From Rhizobium giardinii bv. giardinii H152 (lineage in GTDB: Bacteria; Pseudomonadota; Alphaproteobacteria; Rhizobiales; Rhizobiaceae): DNA of 64,000 nucleotides. Below the pieces are notes generated by a model. The model did no database searches. It was not told the DNA's origin and was given only the letters and a program-made list of their open reading frames with translations. The position numbers and the translations under genes are program-made. Location of the stretch: assembly GCF_000379605.1 (NCBI RefSeq), contig NZ_KB902735.1:142976-206975 (forward strand). Direction: 5' to 3'. This document shows, piece by piece, positions 42,783 through 52,452 of the stretch. Numbering within the stretch: the stretch's first letter is position 1; each line of letters opens with the position of its first letter.

Positions 42783-45758
42783 ATGCAGACGGATATGCGG
42801 CGTTTGGCGGATATTGCCACATGCACCCTGCGGCCGATGAGCCAGGCGGATGCGAAGTCCGTCCTCTCCAGCCTCAAGGATATCGGCAAACAGCATCCCG
42901 AAATTGCCAGCCTGCTGGCCTCGCAAACGCCGCTGAAGGACTTCATCGTCGCGGCCTTCTCGCTTTCTCCCTATCTGCGTGATACCGCGGTCGCTCATCC
43001 GCAAGTGCTCGTTCGGGCTCTTGCCGAGCCGATCACAGACCATCTCGGCGCCTGTATCGAAACGGCCCGCAACGCCTGGAAGGGGGGCGAGGGCGGCAAG
43101 GCCCTGTCGGATGCCGAGATCATGGCGCGGCTGAGAAATGCCAAGCGCGACATCGCATTCACCATGGCACTCGCCGATCTTTCACGCCTGTTCGATGTGC
43201 GCGAAACCACACGTTGGCTGAGCGACTTCGCAAGTGCTGCCGTCTCGGCAACGATCAATCACCTGCTGTTCAGCGCGCATGATGCCGGCAAGCTCAACGT
43301 CGTCGATATGCAGCAACCGAGCGAAAGCTCCGGTCTCGTGGTTCTCGGCATGGGCAAGCTCGGCGCCTTCGAGCTGAACTATTCTTCCGATATCGATCTC
43401 GTCGTCTTCTACGAGCCGCAGGCGCCGCTGATCATCGATCCCCAGGACGCGCCGGAGACTTTCGGCCGGTTGCTGCGCCGGATGATCCGCATATTACAGG
43501 AGCGAACCGGTGACGGTTATGTCTTCCGCACGGACCTGCGGCTGCGGCCCGACCCCGGCGCGACACCGCTCGCCATTCCGGTGGATGCCGCCATGCTTTA
43601 CTATGAGAGCAGGGGGCAGAACTGGGAGCGTGCAGCATTCATCAAGGCGCGGCCTGTTGCTGGCGATCTGAAGGCCGGCGAGGCGTTCCTGCGCGAACTC
43701 ACGCCGTTCGTGTTTCGCAAATATCTCGACTATGCCGCGATCGCCGACATTCACTCGATCAAACGGCAGATCCACGCTCACAAGGGGCATGGCGAGATTG
43801 CCGTCAAAGGTCACAACATCAAGCTGGGGCGTGGCGGCATCCGCGAGATCGAATTCTTCGTCCAGACGCAGCAGCTGATCGCCGGCGGGCGAATGGCGGA
43901 ACTCAGGCAGCGCGCGACCGAGCCGATGCTCGAAGGATTGGCGCGGGCCAACTGGATCGATGGGAAAACGGCCGAGGAACTGATTTCTGCCTACTGGTTC
44001 CTGCGCGATGTCGAGCACCGCGTCCAGATGGTCCGCGACGAGCAGACGCATGTGCTGCCAACGACGGAGGCGGAGCTCAAGCGTATCGCCTATATGATGG
44101 GTTTTGCCGATGTCACATCGTTCTCGGCAGAATTGTCGCGTGTGCTGAAAACGGTGGAGCGGCGTTATGCCCAGCTTTTCGAGCAGGAGGCGAAACTTTC
44201 GGCGGAGACGGGCAACCTCGTCTTCACCGGCCAGAGGGACGATCCGGACACTCTGGAAACCCTCAGAAAACTCGGCTTTGAGCGGCCGCAGGACATTTCC
44301 CGGACGATCCGCACCTGGCACTATGGCCGATACCGCGCGACGCAATCGGTGGAGGCGCGCGAACGGCTGACGGAACTCACACCGCAGCTTCTGCGCGTCT
44401 TCGGGGAAAACAAGCGGGCCGACGAGGCGCTGCTCCGTTTCGACCATTTCATCGCCGGTCTGCCGGCCGGCATCCAGCTTTTCTCGCTGCTCGGCAACAA
44501 TCCGGGGCTGCTTTCGCTGATCGTCAACATCATGTCTTCGGCGCCGCGACTTGCCGATATCATCGCCAGCAAGCCGCACGTCTTCGACGGCATGCTGGAT
44601 CCGCGCCTGCTCGTCGAGTTGCCGACGCGGGACTATCTGGCGGAGCGCATCAACGGCTTCCTTTCCGGCGCCCGCCACTACGAGGACATTCTCGACCGAT
44701 TGCGTATCACGGCGTCCGAGCAGCGATTCCTGATCGGGATCCGGCTCCTGACAGCGGTGATCACCGGCGTGCGGGCTGGGTATGCGCTCACCGACCTTGC
44801 CGACCTGATCATCGCGGCAACACTTGAGGCCGTGCTGCTTGAGGTGGAAGCCGCGCACGGAAAGTTCCCCGGAGGGCGCGTCGCCGTCGTCGGCATGGGC
44901 AAGCTCGGCAGCCACGAACTGACCGCCGGCTCGGATGTTGATATCATCCTGCTCTACGACCATGACGAGACGGCATTTGAATCCAATGGTCCAAAGCCGC
45001 TCGATTCCGTCCGCTATTTCACGCGCATCACGCAGAGGCTGATCTCGGCCCTCTCGGCCCCCACCGCCGAAGGCGTACTCTATGAAGTCGATATGCGGCT
45101 GCGCCCCTCGGGGAACAAGGGACCGGTTGCGACGCGCATCAATGCCTTCGCAAAATACCAGCGGGAAGAAGCGTGGACCTGGGAGCACATGGCGCTGACC
45201 CGCGCGCGCGCGCTCTGCGGCGACGATAGTCTGATCGCGGAGGCGAACACGATTTTTCGCGAAGTGCTTGGCCAGACGCGTGATATCGGAAAAATCGCGG
45301 CGGATGTCGCGGAGATGCGCGAGCTGATCGACAAGGAAAAGCCACCGAGCGATGTCTGGGATTTCAAGCTCATTCCGGGCGGGCTGGTCGACATCGAATT
45401 CATCGCCCAATATCTCATGCTGGTCGCACCGGCGCGGGGCAGCGACGTACCGCCGAGCGGGACGTCGACGGCCGATGTGCTGCAGGCGCTTGGGCCGGCG
45501 TTGATCGCACCTGCCGATCTGGAGACCGTGCAGGAGGCGCTGACGCTCTTTACCAGCCTGTCGCAGATCGTCAGGCTGTGCCTGGACGGTGACTTCGAGA
45601 TGAAGGACGCTCCGGCGGGCCTGATCGATCTGCTCTGCCGCGCGGCCGACATGCCGGACGTCAAGGTGCTGGAGGCGGATATTCGTCGCCTCTCCAAGGC
45701 CGTGCGCCGGATATTTCAGGCGGTCGTCAAGCCCTGCAGCGCCGCGCACCAGACATGA
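42783..45758 (+). CDS. glnE: Bifunctional glutamine synthetase adenylyltransferase/deadenylase GlnE
   Basis: 991 residues. Two nucleotidyltransferase domains are visible: the N-terminal deadenylylase with VVLGMGKLGAFELNYSSDID near residue 190, and the C-terminal adenylylase with VAVVGMGKLGSHELTAGSDV near 700. They remove or add AMP on glutamine synthetase in answer to PII and glutamine, setting nitrogen assimilation. Each has the paired aspartates of the catalytic DxD. The length is normal. ATG 42795 is an alternative start. It converges on the PleC-like gene, as in other Rhizobiales. Confidence 0.96.
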   Translation: MQTDMRRLADIATCTLRPMSQADAKSVLSSLKDIGKQHPEIASLLASQTPLKDFIVAAFSLSPYLRDTAVAHPQVLVRALAEPITDHLGACIETARNAWKGGEGGKALSDAEIMARLRNAKRDIAFTMALADLSRLFDVRETTRWLSDFASAAVSATINHLLFSAHDAGKLNVVDMQQPSESSGLVVLGMGKLGAFELNYSSDIDLVVFYEPQAPLIIDPQDAPETFGRLLRRMIRILQERTGDGYVFRTDLRLRPDPGATPLAIPVDAAMLYYESRGQNWERAAFIKARPVAGDLKAGEAFLRELTPFVFRKYLDYAAIADIHSIKRQIHAHKGHGEIAVKGHNIKLGRGGIREIEFFVQTQQLIAGGRMAELRQRATEPMLEGLARANWIDGKTAEELISAYWFLRDVEHRVQMVRDEQTHVLPTTEAELKRIAYMMGFADVTSFSAELSRVLKTVERRYAQLFEQEAKLSAETGNLVFTGQRDDPDTLETLRKLGFERPQDISRTIRTWHYGRYRATQSVEARERLTELTPQLLRVFGENKRADEALLRFDHFIAGLPAGIQLFSLLGNNPGLLSLIVNIMSSAPRLADIIASKPHVFDGMLDPRLLVELPTRDYLAERINGFLSGARHYEDILDRLRITASEQRFLIGIRLLTAVITGVRAGYALTDLADLIIAATLEAVLLEVEAAHGKFPGGRVAVVGMGKLGSHELTAGSDVDIILLYDHDETAFESNGPKPLDSVRYFTRITQRLISALSAPTAEGVLYEVDMRLRPSGNKGPVATRINAFAKYQREEAWTWEHMALTRARALCGDDSLIAEANTIFREVLGQTRDIGKIAADVAEMRELIDKEKPPSDVWDFKLIPGGLVDIEFIAQYLMLVAPARGSDVPPSGTSTADVLQALGPALIAPADLETVQEALTLFTSLSQIVRLCLDGDFEMKDAPAGLIDLLCRAADMPDVKVLEADIRRLSKAVRRIFQAVVKPCSAAHQT

Positions 45759-45793
45759 CCGCAAACGACGCTGCACCACTTTGAAACTGCTGG

Positions 45794-45830
45794 ATAATTC
45801 CCTTAAATCGATGCCGATTTGAGGAATTAT
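45794..45830. terminator. Hairpin repeat between glnE and the PleC-like gene
   Basis: ATAATTCCCTTAAATCG at 45794-45810 pairs, with one bulge and one mismatch, with CGATTTGAGGAATTAT at 45815-45830. It overlaps the stop codon of the PleC-like gene (TAA, 45829-45827). Its upstream flank (GCACCACTTTGAA) also matches the copy at 7595-7636, so both belong to one dispersed family placed between convergent genes. Confidence 0.6.
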
Positions 45831-48184
45831 GCGGTAGCGCACCCACCTCCGGCGCTCGGATCCGTATCGGGGATGCGCAGCGAGATGATCGTGCCGATGT
45901 TTTCCACCGAATGAATCCGCATCGCCCCGCCATGCAGGCTCGTCAGCGACCGCGAAATGGCAAGGCCGAGTCCGGAGCCGCCCTTGCTCTTGGCATACTG
46001 GCTCTGCACCTGTTCGAAGGGCTGGCCGATTTTCTGGAGCGCCGCCCGTGGGATGCCGATGCCGGTGTCGGCGATGGTGAGTGTGACCGCGCCCGCCACC
46101 TTGCGGGCCCTGAGCGAAATCTTGCCGCCTTCATTGGTGAACTTCACGGCATTCGACAGGAGATTGAGCAAGATTTGCTTCATCGCCCGCCGATCCGCGA
46201 CAAGCGTCAGGCCGGAGGAAACCTGCTGGTCGACGCAGATGCTCTTCTGCTTCGCCGGAATGGTGGTGAAGCGCAGCGTCTCCTCGATCAACGGGGCAAG
46301 ATCGATCGTCTCGCGGTTGATCTTCATCTGCCCGGCCTCGATCTTCGACATGTCGAGGATGTCGTTGATGACGTTCAGCAGATGTTTGCCGCTGTCATGA
46401 ATGTCGTGGGAATATTCGTCGTATTTCTCGGAGCCGAGCGGGCCGAACATCTTGTTCTGCAGGATTTCGGAGAAGCCGAGAATGGCGTTAAGCGGCGTGC
46501 GCAGTTCATGCGACATGTTGGCAAGGAACTCGGACTTGGCCCGGTTGGCCGCTTCGGCCCGTTCCTTCTCTGCCTGATAATTGGCATTGGCAATCGAGAG
46601 TTCGGCCTTCTGGCGCTCGAGCGTGATGCGCGAGGTCGAGAGGTCGCCGATGGTCGCCATGAGGCGGCGCTCGGATTCGCGCAGGCGAACCTGGTGGCGC
46701 TTCAGCAGCGTAATATCCGTGCCGACGGAGACCAAACCGCCATCGCGGGTACGCCGGTCGTTGATCTGCAGCCAGCGCTGGTCGGCGAGCTGGACTTCGG
46801 ATGTCTGCGAATGATTGGAACGGTCGGGATCGGCGATCCGCCGCTCGATGATCGGGCGGGCTGCGGCCGCGTTGACGACGGAGCGTTCGGTGCCGGGCAC
46901 GAGAACGTGGTCAGGCAGGTTGTATGCCTGCTGATAGTGGGTGTTGCACATGACGAGGCGATCGTTCTTGTCCCACAGCACGAAGGCCTCGGAGGTGCAT
47001 TCGATGGCGTCGGCCAGCCGCTGATCGGCTTCCGCGTAGCGCTGGGCAAGCCGATGCTGCTCGGTGACGTCCATGGCGATCCCGATCAGATGCACGCGGC
47101 CTGACGCCGTGCGGATCACCTGCGCGCGGGCGCGCATCCAGACATAGTGGCCTTCGGCATGGCGCATCCGGAAGATCTGGTCGATCTGTCGGGCGTCGCC
47201 CTTGGCGATGGTACGCGCAACCTTGTAGATGCTGCCGTCATCCGGATGCATCAGCCGGGCGGCGTCGCCGAAGGAGAGCACGCTGCTCTGCGGCGCCATG
47301 CCGAGCATCTCGTACATCGACCGCGACCAGAAGAGGCGCCGGTTCGGCATGTCGAAATCCCAAAGGCCGCAGCGGCCGCGCGACAGCGCCGTTTCGACGC
47401 GCAGGTTGCTTTCGGCAAAAATCTGGTCCGCATCGCGCGCCCGCTTGGCCTGGATGTAATAGGCATAGAGCACGACGAGCAGGATGGCCGAGATGCCGGC
47501 AAACAACGTGACGTTCAACGAAACCTCGTCGCGCCACAGCTTTTCGATCCGCGACAGCGGCGTCGCAACGAGCAATGTCCCGGCACCGCCGGGCACCTGC
47601 ATCAGCGCCACGACATGCTCGACGTCGCCGATGAAGGTTTTCATCACCGTCGAGCGCTCGCCGAAATACTGAAAGGCGGCGATTTCCGGGGCGATGGCCG
47701 CAAGCGTGCGGCCGGTATAGGCGGCGCCCTCCGGGGAACTTGCGAAAATTCGCCCGTCATTGCGGATGGTCAAAACGAAGGCGCCGGGCTCGAGCATATC
47801 GGGTGGCAGGAACGTGCCGAGCCGCTGCTCCACATCCCACCTTTGCGCCTTGTCGAACAGGGCAACGGCGTCTTCCTGCAGGGCCGCGCTCGCCGTTGCG
47901 GCGGCGAGAACCGTCGCCTGGCGCGAACTTGCCTCCATGCGGGCATGTTCGACCATGATGCCGTTGACGCGGGAAATTGCGACGACGAGCAGAAAGGCGG
48001 TAATCAGGATCGGGATGGAACGCTTCAGCAGCGGCTCTGCGCGCGCAAGGCGCAGCGCTGCCGGCTCCCTGAAAATCCGTGCGTGCTGGATGACGTCCTT
48101 GTCCAGGTTCAGGAAACCTGGAAATCTTGGCCGCAACCGCTCACCGGCCGCGCGTCCCCGCTGCGCTTCCGCCATCTTCGTCAA
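45827..48184 (-). CDS. pleC: PAS sensor histidine kinase, probable PleC
   Basis: 785 residues. Two membrane segments (about 56-74 and 226-248) bound a periplasmic domain. Two or three PAS domains follow (SRGRCGLWDFDMPNRRLFWS; AIECTSEAFVLWDKNDRLVM), a coiled linker, and the kinase core with H-box MSHELRTPLN near 558, N-box LLNLLSNAVKFTNEGG, and G boxes IADTGIGIP and GSGLGLAISRSL. The dimerisation helices (HLLNVINDILDMSKIEAGQM) are of the DivJ/PleC type acting on DivK and PleD. Adjacency to glnE supports PleC. A TTAACCAT half-site lies just upstream near 48284. Confidence 0.8.
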   Translation of the reverse strand: MTKMAEAQRGRAAGERLRPRFPGFLNLDKDVIQHARIFREPAALRLARAEPLLKRSIPILITAFLLVVAISRVNGIMVEHARMEASSRQATVLAAATASAALQEDAVALFDKAQRWDVEQRLGTFLPPDMLEPGAFVLTIRNDGRIFASSPEGAAYTGRTLAAIAPEIAAFQYFGERSTVMKTFIGDVEHVVALMQVPGGAGTLLVATPLSRIEKLWRDEVSLNVTLFAGISAILLVVLYAYYIQAKRARDADQIFAESNLRVETALSRGRCGLWDFDMPNRRLFWSRSMYEMLGMAPQSSVLSFGDAARLMHPDDGSIYKVARTIAKGDARQIDQIFRMRHAEGHYVWMRARAQVIRTASGRVHLIGIAMDVTEQHRLAQRYAEADQRLADAIECTSEAFVLWDKNDRLVMCNTHYQQAYNLPDHVLVPGTERSVVNAAAARPIIERRIADPDRSNHSQTSEVQLADQRWLQINDRRTRDGGLVSVGTDITLLKRHQVRLRESERRLMATIGDLSTSRITLERQKAELSIANANYQAEKERAEAANRAKSEFLANMSHELRTPLNAILGFSEILQNKMFGPLGSEKYDEYSHDIHDSGKHLLNVINDILDMSKIEAGQMKINRETIDLAPLIEETLRFTTIPAKQKSICVDQQVSSGLTLVADRRAMKQILLNLLSNAVKFTNEGGKISLRARKVAGAVTLTIADTGIGIPRAALQKIGQPFEQVQSQYAKSKGGSGLGLAISRSLTSLHGGAMRIHSVENIGTIISLRIPDTDPSAGGGCATA

Positions 48185-48331
48185 TTCTGTAGGTCCTCAT
48201 GTGATTCGATGCGCCGCTCGCTCGAACCTGACCCAATGAATCAATTGTGATTCGGCTTGTCCAGAGGAAAATGTAAAACTTTATTAACCATTTATCGTCA
48301 TTGGAAAATCATACTCCCGCCGCCAGAGACG

Positions 48332-48356
48332 AAAAAACCCCGCGATTGCGGGGTTT
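48332..48356 (-). terminator. Intrinsic terminator of pepN
   Basis: On the minus strand AAACCCCGC and GCGGGGTTT enclose AATC and are followed by further T residues (A run at 48332-48337 on the plus strand). It lies 25 bases after the pepN stop. Confidence 0.85.
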
Positions 48357-48380
48357 AAGGCGGCATCCGCTTGATAATTC

Positions 48381-51047
48381 CTACCCTTTGAGCATCCGCT
48401 CGACGATGTCGCTGACATCGACGGAGAGCTTCGGCGCGGCGGCGATCTCGCGCAGTGCGTTGCGCGCATGCTCGGCGCGTACGTCCTCCAGCGACCGCCA
48501 CGAGCGCATCGAGGTCAGGATGCGTGCTGCCAGCTGCGGATTGCGCGGGTCGATGTCGAGGATCTGGCGCGCGAGGAAGCGGTAGCCTTCGCCGTCGGCC
48601 CGGTTGAAGCCGGTCGGGTTGGAGAAGGCGAAGGTGCCGACCAGTGCCCGGACCCGGTTCGGATTGGTGCTGTTGAACAGCGGATCGGCCATCAACGTCC
48701 TGACGCGGCCGAGCGCATCCGCCCCGGGGATCGTCGCCTGGATGGTGAACCACTTGTCGATGACCAGCGCATTGTCGCCAAAGCGCGCCTTGAAGGCGGA
48801 AAGCGCTTCGACCGTCTTCCTGTCGTCAGGGAAACGGTGGGCGAGGATGGTCAGTGCCTGGCTGAGATCGGTCATGTTGTTGGCCGATTTGAATGCGTCC
48901 AACGCGCGGTCGGGCTGGTTTTCGGCATAGACAAGATAGGAGAGGGCCGTATTGCGCAGTGCCCGGCGCCCGGCACTTGCGGCATCCGGGCTGAAGGGGC
49001 CATCGACCACCATTTCGTCCGCGAGCGTCGAAAAGATATCCCGACCCGCTTTCGCGATTGCCGTCATGATGTCCTGACGTCCGGCGTGGATGGCATCCGG
49101 GTTGTTGTTGCTGCCGATCTCACGCGCGACGTCGGCTTCGCTTGGCAAAGCCAGTGCCTGAGCCCGGAAGGCGGGCTCGAGCCTTGCATCGGCCGCCGCC
49201 GCGAGCAGCGCGTCGATCAGCGCCCGGTCGCATTCTGCCTTTGCGCCTTCCCTGGCAATGGCCGTCGCTGCGACCAGATTCGGCAGGGCGAGGTCGTTCA
49301 GGGCCTGCCAGCGGGCGAAGAGGTCGCTTTCATGCCGGGCAATATGGGCGCGATCGGCCGGCGTCTGCTCGAAATGCAGGTTGATCGGCGCGGAGAAGCC
49401 GCGGTTGAGCGACAGTACCGGCCGCGAGACGATGCCGGTGAAGGTGACGGTTTGCTTGCGCTCAACGAGGTGAATGACGTCGCCGGTGACTTCGGCGCCG
49501 GTGGCGGAAGAAAGGACGGCTTCTGAGCCGTCTTCCAGCAACAGTCCGAGCCTGAGCGGAATGTGCATCGGCTCCTTGGTGCTCTGCCCGGGCGTCGGTG
49601 GCACCATCTGCTCGAGCGACAGCGTGAAAATCTGTTTGGCCGCGTCATAGGCGGTCGAAGCCGTGACCAGCGGCGTGCCGGCCTGATGATACCACAGCGA
49701 GAACTGGGTCATGTCGCGCTTGCTGACTTCGGCAAAGCAGGCGACAAAATCCTCGATCGTCACCGCCTGGCCGTCATGGCGGTCGAAATAAAGGTCCATG
49801 CCTTTCTTGAAGAGGTCCGCGCCGAGCACCGTCGCGAGCATGCGCGTGACTTCGCTGCCCTTTTCGTAAACCGTCGTCGTGTAGAAGTTGTTGATTTCGC
49901 GGTATTTTGTCGGACGAACCGGATGGGCCAGGGGCCCTGCGTCCTCCGGGAACTGTTCCGCCTTCAGGTGGCGAACCTCGGCAACCCGCTTGACCGTGCG
50001 GGAGCGCTGGTCGGCGGAGAATTCGTGGTCGCGATAGACGGTCAGGCCTTCCTTGAGGCACAGCTGGAACCAATCACGACACGTGATGCGGTTGCCGGTC
50101 CAGTTGTGGAAATATTCATGCGCGATGATCGCCTCGATATTGGCGTAATCGGCATCGGTCGCGGTCTCGGGATGGGCAAGGACGTACTTGTCGTTGAAGA
50201 CGTTCAGCCCCTTGTTCTCCATCGCGCCCATGTTGAAGTCGGAGACGGCGACGATCATGAAGATGTCGAGATCGTATTCGCGCCCGAAGACTTCCTCGTC
50301 CCACTTCATGGAGCGCTTCAGCGCGTCCATGGCATAGGCCGCGCGCGGCTCCTTGCCATGCTCGACGTAGATTTTCAAGGCAACGTCGCGGCCGGACATG
50401 GTTGTGAAGGTGTCCTCGACGACGCCGAGATCACCGGCGACCAGCGCGAAGAGGTAGCTCGGCTTCGGGTGCGGATCGAACCAGGCCGCGAAATGCCGGC
50501 CGTCGCCCATACTGGCGCCACCGAGATAATTGCCGTTCGCCAGAAGCAGCGGCGCGGTCTGCTTGTCCGCGATGATGTTGACGGTATAGACCGCGAGCAC
50601 GTCGGGGCGGTCCGGGAAATAGGTGATGCGGCGAAAGCCCTCGGCTTCGCACTGGGTACAATAGACATGGCTGGTGCGATAGAGCCCCATCAGCTTGGTA
50701 TTGGCTTCCGGATTGAGTTCCGTCGTGATGGTAATCTCGAAGGGGGCAGTTGCCGGGAGGTTGCGGATGGTCAGGCTGTCGTCGGCCACATCGTAATTTG
50801 CCGCCAGGATTTCTTCCTGATCGAACAGCAGGCCCGTCATCTTCAGTTCGTCGCCATCGAGGATCAGCGGCGCATCCGGGCTGACGCCCTCGCGCCGGTG
50901 GAAGATCAGCCGCGCTTCGACCTTGGTTTCCCTGGGGTCAAGTTCAAAGGTGAGATCCACTCTCTCGAGGACGAAATCCGTTGGCCGGTAGTCTTCCAGA
51001 TGAATGATTTCGCCCGTATCTGTCCGCATCGTTTGTCCCGCTGGCAT
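48381..51047 (-). CDS. pepN: Aminopeptidase N (M1 family)
   Basis: 888 residues, a cytoplasmic zinc aminopeptidase that removes N-terminal residues from peptides. The substrate-binding motif GAMENKGLNVF lies near residue 275 and the zinc site HEYFHNWTGNR near 305, with the distal Glu in LKEGLTVYRDHEF. The C-terminal half is the helical domain of E. coli-type PepN (DUF3458 region). ATG 51029 (MRTDTGEI) is an alternative start. A terminator follows the gene. Confidence 0.95.
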   Translation of the reverse strand: MPAGQTMRTDTGEIIHLEDYRPTDFVLERVDLTFELDPRETKVEARLIFHRREGVSPDAPLILDGDELKMTGLLFDQEEILAANYDVADDSLTIRNLPATAPFEITITTELNPEANTKLMGLYRTSHVYCTQCEAEGFRRITYFPDRPDVLAVYTVNIIADKQTAPLLLANGNYLGGASMGDGRHFAAWFDPHPKPSYLFALVAGDLGVVEDTFTTMSGRDVALKIYVEHGKEPRAAYAMDALKRSMKWDEEVFGREYDLDIFMIVAVSDFNMGAMENKGLNVFNDKYVLAHPETATDADYANIEAIIAHEYFHNWTGNRITCRDWFQLCLKEGLTVYRDHEFSADQRSRTVKRVAEVRHLKAEQFPEDAGPLAHPVRPTKYREINNFYTTTVYEKGSEVTRMLATVLGADLFKKGMDLYFDRHDGQAVTIEDFVACFAEVSKRDMTQFSLWYHQAGTPLVTASTAYDAAKQIFTLSLEQMVPPTPGQSTKEPMHIPLRLGLLLEDGSEAVLSSATGAEVTGDVIHLVERKQTVTFTGIVSRPVLSLNRGFSAPINLHFEQTPADRAHIARHESDLFARWQALNDLALPNLVAATAIAREGAKAECDRALIDALLAAAADARLEPAFRAQALALPSEADVAREIGSNNNPDAIHAGRQDIMTAIAKAGRDIFSTLADEMVVDGPFSPDAASAGRRALRNTALSYLVYAENQPDRALDAFKSANNMTDLSQALTILAHRFPDDRKTVEALSAFKARFGDNALVIDKWFTIQATIPGADALGRVRTLMADPLFNSTNPNRVRALVGTFAFSNPTGFNRADGEGYRFLARQILDIDPRNPQLAARILTSMRSWRSLEDVRAEHARNALREIAAAPKLSVDVSDIVERMLKG

Positions 51048-51496
51048 CTCCCGCTATATCATGCTCGGGAGGAGGCTTGGTCGTCGTGAAGAGGCTGCGC
51101 ATCCTGCGGAGCTTCGGGTGGTGGGATTGGTTATTCTCGGTGGCCGGTGCTGTGTTCCGGTCTGTCCGATCTGTCCCGCTCCCAGTTTTGCATCAGAGAC
51201 TTACGAAATTCGCCCTAACAATATTTAAATCGGGCGCGTCTTTTTGGCACAGATTGCGCAAATTTCCTTGCGCAGACGGATCACAGTGCTTCTGCTGCCG
51301 GTTCCAGCGTAGGCCATTGACGCGGAGGCATCAAATATTTCCGCTTCACATCAAGAAAATTGATCGCCCTTTCCGTTCATCGCGCGCTAGACTAACCCCG
51401 CCTGAGCGACGGATTCTCCGCTCGCATCCTCCCCTCGCAGCCCGTCGTGCTTTTGCTTTCGGCTCGCTGCCGTCTTGTCCGCTGAGCGTGCCGCCT
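51048..51496. other. Divergent intergenic region between pepN and a DMT transporter
   Basis: I see no gene. The stretch contains an AT-rich part (CAATATTTAAATC near 51217) and an interrupted repeat TTGCGCAAATTTCCTTGCGC near 51255. Promoters for both genes must be here; none is clear. Confidence 0.35.
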
Positions 51497-52435
51497 ATGG
51501 ATGCCGAATTTTCTCACCCGATGAAGGGCATTTCCCTCAAGGTCCTGTCCGTACTGGTCTTCGTCTGTATGTCGACGCTGATCAAGGCGTCCGGTACGGG
51601 GATCGCCACGGGCCAGATTACCTTCTACCGCTCGGCCTTCGCCATGGTGCCGATCCTCGGTTACCTGGCTTTCAAGGGCCACCTGCGCACAGCCTTTCAC
51701 ACCAAGGATATTTTCGGCCATCTGGCGCGCGGCTTCATCGGCATCCTCTCCATGAGCTGCGGCTTTTATGGCCTGGTGCATCTGCCGCTGCCGGAAGCGA
51801 TCGCCATCGGTTATGCGATGCCGCTGCTCGCTGTCGTCTTTGCGGCGGTCTTTCTCAAAGAGACGGTGCGGGTCTATCGTTGGTCGGCGGTCCTGATCGG
51901 CCTTGTCGGCGTCGTGATCATCACCTGGCCGCGCCTGACATTGCTGCGCGACGGCAATATCGGATCCGGCGAGGCGCTTGGCGCACTATCGGTGCTTTTA
52001 TCGGCAACGCTCGGCGCTGTCGCGATGGTGCTGGTGAGAAAACTGGTCGCCAAGGAGCGCACGCACACGATCGTGCTCTATTTTTCGCTGTCGGCCTCCT
52101 GTTTCTCGCTGCTGACGCTGCCCTTCGGCTGGGAGCCGCTGCCGTGGAACTCCTTCCTGCTTTTGATGGCGGCCGGTTTCTGCGGCGGCGTCGCGCAGAT
52201 CCTGTTGACGCAGAGCTACCGCTATGCCGACATGTCGACCATCGCACCCTTCGAATACACGTCGATCATCCTCGGCCTGATCATCGGCTATTTCCTCTTC
52301 GACGATGTGCCGACCGGTGTCATGCTGATCGGCACGGCGATCGTGGTGGGCGCGGGCATTTTCATCATTTTCCGGGAGCACCAACTCGGTCTCGAGCGCA
52401 GGGGCGCGCGCAAGCACGTCACGCCACAGGGATAA
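51497..52435 (+). CDS. DMT family transporter (EamA domains)
   Basis: 312 residues with ten predicted membrane helices in two EamA repeats. Examples are LKVLSVLVFVCMSTLIKASG at the start, AIAIGYAMPLLAVVFAAVFL in the first repeat, and TIAPFEYTSIILGLIIGYFL in the second. Members export or import metabolites such as amino acids or nucleotides; the substrate cannot be read from sequence. ATG 51497 gives a short hydrophilic leader; ATG 51521 (MKGISLKV) is an alternative. It converges on the MFS gene 17 bases away. Confidence 0.88.
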   Translation: MDAEFSHPMKGISLKVLSVLVFVCMSTLIKASGTGIATGQITFYRSAFAMVPILGYLAFKGHLRTAFHTKDIFGHLARGFIGILSMSCGFYGLVHLPLPEAIAIGYAMPLLAVVFAAVFLKETVRVYRWSAVLIGLVGVVIITWPRLTLLRDGNIGSGEALGALSVLLSATLGAVAMVLVRKLVAKERTHTIVLYFSLSASCFSLLTLPFGWEPLPWNSFLLLMAAGFCGGVAQILLTQSYRYADMSTIAPFEYTSIILGLIIGYFLFDDVPTGVMLIGTAIVVGAGIFIIFREHQLGLERRGARKHVTPQG

Positions 52436-52452
52436 ACGCCGGGATGGCAGCG

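Noticed and set aside
43494..45842. A 782-residue open frame opposite glnE
   Set aside because: It mirrors glnE codon for codon, is rich in His, Gln and Arg, and matches no family. Long antisense frames are expected in GC-rich codons.
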